Below, piece by piece: positions 56,945 to 63,979 of a stretch of DNA of 64,000 nucleotides. A program made the position numbers and the translations under genes. The notes under the pieces were generated by a model that had not been told where the DNA came from, made no database searches, and was given only the letters and a program-made list of their open reading frames with translations. Numbering within the stretch: position 1 is the first letter of the stretch; the number at the start of each line of letters is the position of its first letter. The stretch covers positions 1 through 64,000 of the forward strand of contig NZ_ACZP01000013.1 in the NCBI RefSeq assembly GCF_000176175.1, written 5' to 3'. The DNA comes from Vibrio furnissii CIP 102972. Its GTDB lineage: Bacteria; Pseudomonadota; Gammaproteobacteria; Enterobacterales; Vibrionaceae.

Positions 56945-56951
56945 GTTATGT
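56945..56951 (+). other. Lone right end of an attC-like site
   Basis: GGCAGTTATGT ends with GTTATGT, the same 7-base box that ends the complete attC at 58193-58199. No left arm of the site is seen before it, so it may be the scar of a lost cassette or the site into which the first cassette was inserted. The signal is short, so this is tentative. Confidence 0.4.
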
Positions 56952-56986
56952 AATTTTTAGATTCAATTAATCGAAATGGGTAGGAA

Positions 56987-58072
56987 ATGAACGAGCAAGT
57001 TTCTGTAAGTGCTGAAGATATCGTACTTGAACGCTTGAAGCAAAATCAGCAAAAAAGCGAATACAACGACGGAGTACAAAGGCTTTTAGCTGTATTGACT
57101 GTATTTACTATAATGTTAGGAGTATTTTTTTGGTTTCAAACAGAGATAGTAGCATCGACTTTTAGTTATCAATATTCTAGTGAGTATTCTTCTGATACTG
57201 CCAAAAGAGAGGTGATTGATAATATAAAAGTTTTAGCTGGTTTTCTTTTGCTTTTTTCAACAGTGTTTGTTTCTTATCTATTTATGGTTGGATTCAACCC
57301 CCGAAACTTGCGCAGAAGAAAGGCAAATAAAGAAGAGCAAGAGTTTGATATAAATGAAAAAAATGAGATTATCAAACTATTGGGAACTTTATATGCCGCT
57401 ATTGAGAGAGGGAAGCTTGAAAGTGCACTTTCAGAACAAGAACGAGATCAAGTTATTTCAACTATAAGTAAAACAGTTGAGACTCAGCTTAACGCTAGTT
57501 TATTGGAAATGATCGAAAGTAAGTATGGAAGTGTCGTGTATCGAGACAAATTGGCTGATAAAGCTGAGAGGTTACTTAACAGTACTATATCGCGCCTCGA
57601 ATCATACAATGAAGACCTCAAAAAGAAAGCTTCAGTAAATTTAATTTATGGCATTGCCTCGACTATCGGAGCAATCATGCTTTTAGTTTTTGTGCTAATG
57701 AATACACAAGCACCAGAGACAAAATCTCAAATTGACACAGTATTTTATTATACTTCTAGGTTCTTTTTAGTGTTGCTCGTTCAAGGTGTCTCCATCTTTT
57801 TCCTGAACTTATATAAATCTACGTTGAGCAATATTCTTTATATTAACAATGAGATTACAAACCACGAGTCAAAGAGAGATGCTTTAGTTATGTCTATAAA
57901 CGGGAATAATGAAGATAATTTGGCCTCTGTATTAGTTGGTTTATCTTCAACAGAAAGGAACTTTATTTTGAAAAAAGGTGAATCATCGATTTTTGATAGC
58001 CGTGTTCAATCTGTTGAAACCCCAATTCCAACTAAAGTAGTAGCTGATTTGATCAAAAGTATTGGGAAATAA
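56987..58072 (+). CDS. Gene-cassette four-TM coiled-coil protein, unknown function
   Basis: This 361-residue protein has predicted helices spanning the membrane at 31-50, 82-102, 217-239 and 257-277. A long charged, helical, probably coiled-coil stretch lies between the second and third (about 104-215), so both termini and this stretch would be cytoplasmic. It has no signal peptide or recognised catalytic motif. The gene is strikingly AT-rich with codon use unlike its neighbours, and its stop is two bases before an attC site, so it is an integron cassette gene. Vibrio cassettes often carry defence or toxin functions; none can be asserted here. Confidence 0.75.
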   Translation: MNEQVSVSAEDIVLERLKQNQQKSEYNDGVQRLLAVLTVFTIMLGVFFWFQTEIVASTFSYQYSSEYSSDTAKREVIDNIKVLAGFLLLFSTVFVSYLFMVGFNPRNLRRRKANKEEQEFDINEKNEIIKLLGTLYAAIERGKLESALSEQERDQVISTISKTVETQLNASLLEMIESKYGSVVYRDKLADKAERLLNSTISRLESYNEDLKKKASVNLIYGIASTIGAIMLLVFVLMNTQAPETKSQIDTVFYYTSRFFLVLLVQGVSIFFLNLYKSTLSNILYINNEITNHESKRDALVMSINGNNEDNLASVLVGLSSTERNFILKKGESSIFDSRVQSVETPIPTKVVADLIKSIGK

Positions 58073-58074
58073 AT

Positions 58075-58199
58075 ACATAACAAACGCATTAAGACGGATT
58101 CGCAACACGTGGCATTTTTACCATGCGTTGGTTTTAGTGATTTAAGTGGTGTCCGGAAACATCACATTGCGTTGCTCACAACTTAAGCGGGCGTTATGT
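58075..58199 (+). other. Complete attC recombination site (VCR type)
   Basis: The 125-bp site begins ACATAAC and ends GTTATGT, which are complementary. TTAAG (58089-58093) pairs with CTTAA near the 3' end, as L boxes do, and inner GCAAC pairs with GTTGC. GCAACACGTGG matches the CAACGCGTGG of Vibrio repeat (VCR) sites. It directly follows the first cassette gene. This is the clearest integron signal in the window. Confidence 0.88.
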
Positions 58200-58214
58200 T
58201 GAAAGGAAACTAGG

Positions 58215-58592
58215 ATGAAAGAAATAGACCCTTGGGAAAATAATTCCGTTACGAGTAAGAATAAAATTTGGTTTGTTATCGTTCTGACTGTTCTCACCTT
58301 GTACGTTGTCTTTGGGGACAAAACACAAGATGAAACTAAAAATAGCGATGTAGCAGTTAAAAGGAATGATTCAATAAAAGAACAGCCTTCACAAAGTTCG
58401 ATTGAGCAATGTAGAGAAAATATTAGTACCGCCACCCATTATAAGAAGGATCGTCTTGGATATATTGGTGTGGATAAGGGGAATATATCGATGACATATT
58501 TGAATGATTTTGGCAAGGCCTATAAATTCAAGTGTGTTGGAAATAGTGTCAAGTTATATGCAGAAGGCTCTGATTCGTGGATAGTAATGTAG
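58215..58592 (+). CDS. Gene-cassette single-TM protein, unknown function
   Basis: This 125-residue protein has one membrane helix (about 17-33) after a 16-residue polar N-terminus, then a lysine-rich linker and a small C-terminal domain containing two cysteines, likely outside the cytoplasm. AAGGAAACTAGG lies just upstream of the ATG. It is AT-rich and lies between two attC sites, so it is the second cassette. I recognise no family. Confidence 0.65.
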   Translation: MKEIDPWENNSVTSKNKIWFVIVLTVLTLYVVFGDKTQDETKNSDVAVKRNDSIKEQPSQSSIEQCRENISTATHYKKDRLGYIGVDKGNISMTYLNDFGKAYKFKCVGNSVKLYAEGSDSWIVM

Positions 58593-58597
58593 TACCG

Positions 58598-58721
58598 ACA
58601 TAACAAACTGTTTAAGAGAAATTCCCAACGCGTGGTATTTTTACTGTGCATTGGGGTTTTTCTCTCCAGTGCAGTCTCTATGTCTGTCTTTGTCTCCACA
58701 ATGAAATCAGCTTTGTTATTG
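58598..58721 (+). other. Second attC site, right arm degenerate
   Basis: ACATAAC at 58598 begins six bases after the cassette gene's stop and is followed by AAACTGTTTAAG and CCAACGCGTGG, as in VCR sites. GTTATTG at 58715-58721 lies at the expected 124-bp distance, but the L box near the 3' end does not pair well. The site may be decayed. A repeat (copy C) begins 14 bp later. Confidence 0.65.
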
Positions 58722-58734
58722 AATCCCTTTTCAC

Positions 58735-58912
58735 TAGGGAAAAATTCATGGATGAATTTTTAGGTTTTCGGCGTCGGGAACGCCTAAAACCGTCCTGGGC
58801 CACAGCCAAAAATCCAAAGGCATTTTCTGGTTACTCTTTGTGCCAGCAAAGAGTAACTGGCGCGTGACAAACCAAGCTTCGTGATTCGATAACGTTAAAA
58901 CGCGTCAAATCG
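58735..58912 (-). repeat. Hairpin-rich repeat, copy C (inverted)
   Basis: The same element in reverse orientation to copies A and B: CTAGGGAAAAATTCATGG, the GGTTTTCGGCGT/ACGCCTAAAACC dyad and GTTACTCTTTGTGCCAGC are all present. The right end around GTTAAAACGCG corresponds to the GGTTTGTCGCG start of the others, after a diverged 25 bp. It starts immediately beyond the second attC. Confidence 0.8.
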
Positions 58913-58945
58913 CTACCATTTTAAGTCAAATCACTGCCATTTCAA
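58904..58945. repeat. Two 21-bp direct repeats
   Basis: GTCAAATCGCTACCATTTTAA and GTCAAATCACTGCCATTTCAA stand head to tail between copy C and the third attC fragment. The identity is about 18 of 21. No function is evident; they may be remains of a lost cassette. Confidence 0.7.
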
Positions 58946-58964
58946 TCAAACAGTCGTAATTGTT

Positions 58965-59006
58965 GGCAAACAAAAGCAGTAAGACGGATTCGCAACGCGT
59001 GACGCT
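58965..59006 (+). other. Third attC fragment (left half only)
   Basis: GGCAAAC then AAAAGCAGTAAG and ACGGATTCGCAACGCGTGAC align with the left half of the first attC (ACATAAC, AAACGCATTAAG, ACGGATTCGCAACACGTGGC). The right half is absent; ordinary sequence follows. It marks the right edge of the cassette island. Confidence 0.7.
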
Positions 59007-59033
59007 ACCCACATCAACAATAATTCCTTCCCC

Positions 59034-59058
59034 AAAGGCCATCCATCGATGGCCTTTT
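59034..59058. terminator. Hairpin terminator at the right edge of the cassette island
   Basis: AAAGGCCATC and GATGGCCTTT pair around CATC, with a T-run on the plus side. It is a variant of the terminators at 56239 and 63949. There is no plus-strand gene directly before it. Confidence 0.75.
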
Positions 59059-59127
59059 TTGTGTCTGTCGTTCCGATTTACCTGTTGCTTTCTTAACCAA
59101 GTGGTCATTTTTTGTCATACTTCAAAA

Positions 59128-59146
59128 AAATAAACGCCGTTTCAAT
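59128..59146. promoter_or_regulatory. Candidate KdgR operator before kduI
   Basis: AAACG-C-CGTTT with flanking AT and TCAAT gives AATAAACGCCGTTTCAAT, close to the KdgR consensus AATGAAACATTGTTTCATT in its AAAC and GTTTCA halves. It is about 100 bp before kduI; an IclR/KdgR-type regulator gene lies at 63164 in the same module. Confidence 0.45.
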
Positions 59147-59247
59147 AATTATGATCGATTCGATCACAAATGATTTTATCTCATATATAAATGATATTGA
59201 TCAAATATGAATGAGTGTTAGGCTACTTCCAACACCAGGAGGTTTCC

Positions 59248-60087
59248 ATGCACACCAATTACAACAGCAATCCTTTGGATGCGAAAACGTACGATACCGA
59301 CCGCTTGCGCGCGGAGTTTCTGACGGAAGAATTATTTAGAAACGACGAAATTACATTGGTTTACAGCCATATCGACCGTGTGGTGGCGATGGGCGTCAGC
59401 CCGGTTGAGCGTACGTTAAAACTGAATGACTTTGTCGATACCAAAGCCTTTGGCGTTGAGTTCTTCTTACAGCGTCGCGAGTTGGGCGTGGTGAACTTGG
59501 GTGGTGCGGCGACGGTGAAAACGGCGGCGCAGGAATATACGCTCAATCACCTTGATGCCCTCTATTTAGGGCTGGGCGAGCAGGATGTGGAATTCACCTC
59601 GCTGAATGCAGCAGAGCCCGCCGCGCTTTACTGCCTGAGCGCGCCGGCGCATCACACGTATCCGTCTCGCACCATTTTGCGTGAGCAAGCCCGCCATGTA
59701 GAGCTGGGGAGCAGCGAAAACGCCAACGCGCGCACCATTACGCAATACTTGCATCCCGTTGTACTGCCAACCTGCCAGTTGTGCTTGGGCGTGACGCATC
59801 TCAAGCCGGGCAGCGTGTGGAACACCATGCCCGCGCACACCCACGAGCGCCGAATGGAAGCGTATCTCTATTTCAATGTTGCACCGCAACAAGTGGTTTT
59901 CCATTTTATGGGCGAGCCACAAGAAACCCGTCATATCGTTGTTCGCGACAAGCAGTTGGTTCTGTCACCCAGCTGGTCGATTCACTCCGGTTGTGGCACG
60001 CAAAACTACAGCTTTGTGTGGGGCATGCTGGGCGAAAACCAGACGTTCGATGATATGGATTTTGTGGATATGAACACCATCCGCTAA
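59248..60087 (+). CDS. kduI: 5-dehydro-4-deoxy-D-glucuronate isomerase KduI
   Basis: This 279-residue cupin isomerase converts 5-keto-4-deoxyuronate to 3-deoxy-D-glycero-2,5-hexodiulosonate in pectin and other polyuronate breakdown. Seen: a zinc site with PAHTHERRMEAYLYF and a later IHSGCGTQNYSFVWGM His. The ATG at 59248 has AGGAGG upstream; an in-frame ATG at 59215 has no ribosome site. First gene of the uronate module. Confidence 0.93.
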   Translation: MHTNYNSNPLDAKTYDTDRLRAEFLTEELFRNDEITLVYSHIDRVVAMGVSPVERTLKLNDFVDTKAFGVEFFLQRRELGVVNLGGAATVKTAAQEYTLNHLDALYLGLGEQDVEFTSLNAAEPAALYCLSAPAHHTYPSRTILREQARHVELGSSENANARTITQYLHPVVLPTCQLCLGVTHLKPGSVWNTMPAHTHERRMEAYLYFNVAPQQVVFHFMGEPQETRHIVVRDKQLVLSPSWSIHSGCGTQNYSFVWGMLGENQTFDDMDFVDMNTIR

Positions 60088-60158
60088 CCCCACATAACAA
60101 TACTAAGACAAGACCAAGCACAGAGAACAATCACTGTACCTTACATGGAGTAATCAAC

Positions 60159-61148
60159 ATGCTGATGAACAAATCACTGAAAATTGCCACACTCGCTGCC
60201 GTTGTTGGATCTGCTTTAGGGTTTTCCAGCCTCGCGTCTGCGGCGACGGAAATCAAAGCGGCGTTTAACCAATCTGACAAACACCCTCAATATCAGGCGC
60301 TGCAAGAGTTTGGTCAGAAACTGAGCCAAGAAACCGATGGCCGTTACAAGCTGACGATTTATCCGAACGAGCTGCTGGGCGACCAACGTGCGGCGCTGGA
60401 ACTGGTGCAAAACGGTGCGATTCAAATGGCCGTGGTCGCGAACCCGCTGGTGGAAAATTATGACAAAACGTTCCGCATGATCGGCATGCCGTATGTGTAC
60501 AGTGGCCCGTCGCATCAGGAAAAAGTGTTTACATCCGGCGTATTGGATGATCTGTTTGCTTCCACGCAGCGTTTTGGCTTTGAAGTGCTCACCGCCTACA
60601 CCGCAGGCGCGCGCAGCATGTACACCAAAGGCGCACCAACGGAAACCATCGCCGACATGAAAGGCAAGAAAATCCGCGTGATGCAATCCGACACCATGAT
60701 CAAAATGCTGTCGTGCATGGGCGGAACGGGCGTGCCGATGAGCCAAGGTGAAGTGTATACCGCGGTTCAGCAGGGCGTGTTGGATGGCGCGGAAAACAAC
60801 GAAATCACCTATGCCGACCTGAAACAGTACGAAGTCGCGCCTTACTTTACTGCGACGCGTCACCTGATGGTGCCGGACTTGGTGGTGATCAGCAGCTACT
60901 TCATCAACAGCATGCCGAAAGAAGACCAGGCGACGCTGCGCCGCCTTGCCAAAGAGAGCACACCTAACGAATTCAAACTGTGGAATGCGCAAATCGAACA
61001 AGCGAAAGCATTAGCGTCTTCGAAAGGGGCGACCTTCACCGAAGTCGATATCACGCCATTCCAGCAAAGCTGTCAGCAACTACAAAGCGATCTGGCGGAA
61101 ACTGCCGCTCAGAAAACGCTGCTAGAGAAGATTGCCGCGCTGCAATAA
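60159..61148 (+). CDS. dctP: TRAP transporter solute-binding protein DctP
   Basis: This 329-residue periplasmic protein has a signal peptide (cleavage near SLASAA, residue 28) and the DctP fold with LGDQRAALELVQNGAIQMAVV, GLMPYVY-type hinge region, the substrate-binding arginine region GKKIRVMQSD and GEVYTAVQQGVLDGAENN. It feeds a DctQ/DctM membrane pair. Substrate is likely an uronate or unsaturated oligouronide given kduI; that is inference. GGAG precedes the ATG. Confidence 0.93.
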   Translation: MLMNKSLKIATLAAVVGSALGFSSLASAATEIKAAFNQSDKHPQYQALQEFGQKLSQETDGRYKLTIYPNELLGDQRAALELVQNGAIQMAVVANPLVENYDKTFRMIGMPYVYSGPSHQEKVFTSGVLDDLFASTQRFGFEVLTAYTAGARSMYTKGAPTETIADMKGKKIRVMQSDTMIKMLSCMGGTGVPMSQGEVYTAVQQGVLDGAENNEITYADLKQYEVAPYFTATRHLMVPDLVVISSYFINSMPKEDQATLRRLAKESTPNEFKLWNAQIEQAKALASSKGATFTEVDITPFQQSCQQLQSDLAETAAQKTLLEKIAALQ

Positions 61149-61164
61149 GCCGTTTGAACGTTTT

Positions 61165-61188
61165 AGGGCCGGAGTGCGCTTCGGCCCT
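61165..61188 (+). other. Intercistronic hairpin between dctP and dctQ
   Basis: AGGGCCG and CGGCCCT form a 7-bp stem with a 10-base loop, with no T-run. Such hairpins often stabilise the upstream message and raise the binding protein above the membrane subunits. Confidence 0.6.
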
Positions 61189-61204
61189 GTCAGGGTGAAA
61201 AAAT

Positions 61205-61732
61205 ATGTCAGAACAGCAAAAGCACGGCTTGATTGCGAAAGTCGACACCTTAAAACATTGGGTAGATAAACTGCTGTCGTGGATCTGCATCGCCATTGTG
61301 GCCTCAATGACGCTCTTGGTGACGTATCAGGTGGTGGTTCGCTACCTGTTTAACAGTCCGAGCGCGGTGAGCGAAGTGTTGTCGCGTTACCTGTTTATCT
61401 GGTTGATCTTATTTGGATCAGCGTATGTGTTTGGCCTCAAAGAGCACATGGCCATCAATTTTGTAAAACAAAAATTTGCCGAGAAAACCCAGATCGTGCT
61501 GGAGATGTTGATCGAGCTGGTCACGGTGGTGTTCGCGATTTCAATCATGATCATCGGCGGTTACAACAGTTCAGTGCGCCAAATGTGGCAAATGGACTCA
61601 GCGCTGCAAATTCCCATGGGCGTGATTTATGCGGCGATTCCTATCAGTGGCGCGTTGATGGTGTTTTATTTCCTCTACAACGAAATGCACCTGTCGATTC
61701 GACTCAAACAACTCATTCAGACCAACTCGTAG
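61205..61732 (+). CDS. dctQ: TRAP transporter small permease DctQ
   Basis: This 175-residue protein has four membrane helices and the DctQ-family block VVVRYLFNSPSAVSEVLSRYLFIWLILFGSAYVF. It partners DctM. AGGGTG lies upstream of the ATG; dctM follows after 9 bp. Confidence 0.92.
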   Translation: MSEQQKHGLIAKVDTLKHWVDKLLSWICIAIVASMTLLVTYQVVVRYLFNSPSAVSEVLSRYLFIWLILFGSAYVFGLKEHMAINFVKQKFAEKTQIVLEMLIELVTVVFAISIMIIGGYNSSVRQMWQMDSALQIPMGVIYAAIPISGALMVFYFLYNEMHLSIRLKQLIQTNS

Positions 61733-61741
61733 GAGCCTAGG

Positions 61742-63049
61742 ATGGATTTAGCTCTCACAGCGTCGCTGATTATGTTTTGTGGCGTGATTTTCTTCTTGGT
61801 GATTGGTGCGCCAATTGCGATCAGCGTCGGGATTTCTTCGTTCGCGGCCATGCTGGTGATTCTGCCGGGGCAGGGCGCGATGGTGACATCGGCGCAGCGG
61901 ATGTTTGTCGGCTTGGACTCGTTTGCTTTGCTGGCGATTCCGTTCTTTATTCTCGCCGGCAACATCATGAACAACGGCGGTATCGCGATACGGCTGATTA
62001 ACTTCTCCAAAATTGTCAGCGGCTTCTTTCCGGGCTCGTTGGCGCAAACCAACGTGGTGTCGAACATGCTGTTTGGTTCGATCAGTGGTTCGGGCGTGGC
62101 GTCGGCCGCAGCGGTCGGCGGCATCATGTCTCCGATTCAGAAAAAAGAAGGTTACGACACCGCATTCAGCACCGCAGTGAACATTGCCTCGGCACCAACG
62201 GGCATGTTGATTCCACCCAGCAACACCTTGATTGTGTACGCGACCGTGGCGGGCAGCGTGTCGGTTTCGGCGCTGTTTATGGGCGGTTATGTGCCAGGCA
62301 TTTTATGGGGCTTGGGCGTGATGATTGTGGCGGGCATTATGGCTAAACGCCGCGGTTACATCGCCAAAAACAGCATGACGATAAAAGACTGCGTGAAAGT
62401 GACTATGGACGCGATTCCGAGCCTGTCGCTCATCATCGTGGTAATTGGCGGGATTCTTGGCGGCATCTTTACCGCGACGGAAGCCTCGGCGATTGCGGTG
62501 GTCTACTCGCTGTTTCTCAGCCTTTGTTATCGCGCGCTGGATTTACGTAAGCTGCCAGAAATCTTCCTCAATACCGCGAAGATGTCGGCAATTGTTATCT
62601 TCATGCTAGCAACGTCTTCGATTATGTCGTGGGTGATGGCGTTTACGCAGATCCCGGGCATGATCGCCGATGGGCTGATGTCGCTAACCGACAACCCGAT
62701 CATCATTTTGCTGATCATCAACTTGGTGCTGCTGTTTGTCGGTACGTTTATGGACCCAACGCCCGCGGTGCTGATCTTCACGCCAATCTTCCTGCCGATT
62801 TGTGTCAGCTTGGGGATGGATCCGGTGCAGTTTGGTATTTTGCTGGTGTTTAACCTGTCGCTGGGCACCATCACGCCGCCGGTTGGGCCGATTCTGTTTA
62901 CCGGCTGTAAAGTCAGCGGGATCAGCATCGACCACGTCATCAAAACGCTGCTGCCGTTCTTCTTGGTGATTGTGTTTGTATTGGGCTTGGTCACGTACAT
63001 TCCGGCCATTTCCATGACGCTGCCAGAAATGATGGGGCTGATTAAATAA
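61742..63049 (+). CDS. dctM: TRAP transporter large permease DctM
   Basis: This 435-residue permease has about twelve helices and DctM-family motifs: GIAIRLINF, SNMLFGSISGSGVASAAAVGGIM, PTGMLIPPSNTLIVYATVAG and FNLSLGTITPPVGPILFTGCKVS. It moves the substrate handed over by DctP with sodium. AGGAG precedes the ATG. Confidence 0.94.
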   Translation: MDLALTASLIMFCGVIFFLVIGAPIAISVGISSFAAMLVILPGQGAMVTSAQRMFVGLDSFALLAIPFFILAGNIMNNGGIAIRLINFSKIVSGFFPGSLAQTNVVSNMLFGSISGSGVASAAAVGGIMSPIQKKEGYDTAFSTAVNIASAPTGMLIPPSNTLIVYATVAGSVSVSALFMGGYVPGILWGLGVMIVAGIMAKRRGYIAKNSMTIKDCVKVTMDAIPSLSLIIVVIGGILGGIFTATEASAIAVVYSLFLSLCYRALDLRKLPEIFLNTAKMSAIVIFMLATSSIMSWVMAFTQIPGMIADGLMSLTDNPIIILLIINLVLLFVGTFMDPTPAVLIFTPIFLPICVSLGMDPVQFGILLVFNLSLGTITPPVGPILFTGCKVSGISIDHVIKTLLPFFLVIVFVLGLVTYIPAISMTLPEMMGLIK

Positions 63050-63056
63050 ACCCTGA

Positions 63057-63083
63057 GCAAGCACTCATGGTGTGGGTGCTTGC
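63057..63083 (+). terminator. Hairpin after dctM
   Basis: GCAAGCACTC and GGGTGCTTGC pair (one G-T) around a seven-base loop. No T-run follows, so it may be a weak or Rho-aided end, or it may regulate read-through into the IclR gene. Confidence 0.5.
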
Positions 63084-63163
63084 CGTTGAACAAGCGCGGC
63101 GTGCAATAGCGGCCGCGCGCGGCTTGTAGTACTCTTAGGCGGTCGTGTTGAGTAAGAATTCCT

Positions 63164-63928
63164 ATGGAAAGCAATAAGAAAACAGAATATCGAGCGCCTG
63201 CGTTAGAGAAGGGGCTTGAGATCCTCGAACTGCTGGCCGAGCAGTCAGAACCGCTGTCGAAAAAGCAGATCGCAGAAAAGCTAAACCGCAGTATTAATGA
63301 AATCTTTCGCATGTTGTCGGTACTGATGGAGCGGCAATATATCGAGTACGACAGCGAAACCTCGTGCTATTCGCTCACGCTGAAGATGTTCGCGCTCTCC
63401 AACCAACACCCGCCGATTGCGCAGTTGCTTAAACGCGCCAACCCGCTGATGGAAGCCTTGTGTCACAAGGTGAATCAATCGTGCCATTTGTGCAGCTACA
63501 AAAATGGTGAGCTGCTGGTGATTGCCCGCGAAGAGAGCCCATACAAAATGGGATTCAGCCTGCGTTTGGGCTCGAAGATTGATATCTGCTCGTCGGGGTC
63601 GGGGATTGTGCTGCTCAGTTTCAGTGAAGCAAAGCAGCGAAAAGAGATCCTCAAAAAAGCCCGCGCCACGGCTGATGAAGTGGCACACGCGCTAAGCCAC
63701 ATCGACAAAACGGTCGAGCAAGGGTTTTACATCGGCGAAAGCCCGCAGATCTCCGGGGTGACCAACATCAGCGTGCCGATTTTCGGCGTGCTGGGGGAAG
63801 TGATGGCGGTGATCACGGTGCCGTACATGACACTCAACTCCAATACGGTGCATCACCACATTGAGGATATTGAACACACCAAGACGCAGTTGTTGAGTGT
63901 GGCGGGGCAGCTGAGTCAGAATTTGTGA
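63164..63928 (+). CDS. IclR-family regulator, KdgR-like
   Basis: This 254-residue regulator has an N-terminal winged helix (about 10-75, with LSKKQIAEKLNRSINEIFRMLSVLMERQYI) and a C-terminal IclR effector domain with GSKIDICSSGSGIVLLSF and SGVTNISVPIFGVLGEVMAVITV. KdgR, of this family, represses pectin/uronate genes and is released by 2-keto-3-deoxygluconate. Location next to kduI and dctPQM suggests this role; the ligand is inferred. Confidence 0.87.
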   Translation: MESNKKTEYRAPALEKGLEILELLAEQSEPLSKKQIAEKLNRSINEIFRMLSVLMERQYIEYDSETSCYSLTLKMFALSNQHPPIAQLLKRANPLMEALCHKVNQSCHLCSYKNGELLVIAREESPYKMGFSLRLGSKIDICSSGSGIVLLSFSEAKQRKEILKKARATADEVAHALSHIDKTVEQGFYIGESPQISGVTNISVPIFGVLGEVMAVITVPYMTLNSNTVHHHIEDIEHTKTQLLSVAGQLSQNL

Positions 63929-63948
63929 GTGTTGTGTTTTGGAAGGGG

Positions 63949-63979
63949 AAGGCCATCGTTTGATGGTCTTTTTTTTTGT
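63949..63979 (+). terminator. Rho-independent terminator after the IclR gene
   Basis: AAGGCCATC and GATGGTCTT pair around GTTT, followed by a ten-T run. The same sequence ends the flagellar operon at 56239. Remaining bases to 64000 hold no visible gene. Confidence 0.9.

Noticed and set aside
56323..58912. Insertion sequence explanation for the 0.2-kb repeats
   Set aside because: No transposase frame, terminal inverted repeats or target duplication could be seen; kept as repeats of unknown type.
59145..59170. CRP site before kduI (TGATCGATTCGATCACA)
   Set aside because: The right half TCACA is good but the left half does not lie at the N6 distance needed for TGTGA-N6-TCACA.
60095..60101. Another attC left end (ACATAAC) after kduI
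   Set aside because: Only the seven bases match; no L box or partner arm follows, so it is chance.
60216..61001. 261-codon minus-strand frame opposite dctP
   Set aside because: His/Arg/Phe-rich translation with no family resemblance, wholly inside a clear DctP gene.
62527..63312. 261-codon minus-strand frame across dctM and the IclR start
   Set aside because: Overlaps two solid genes and shows serine/isoleucine-rich shadow composition.
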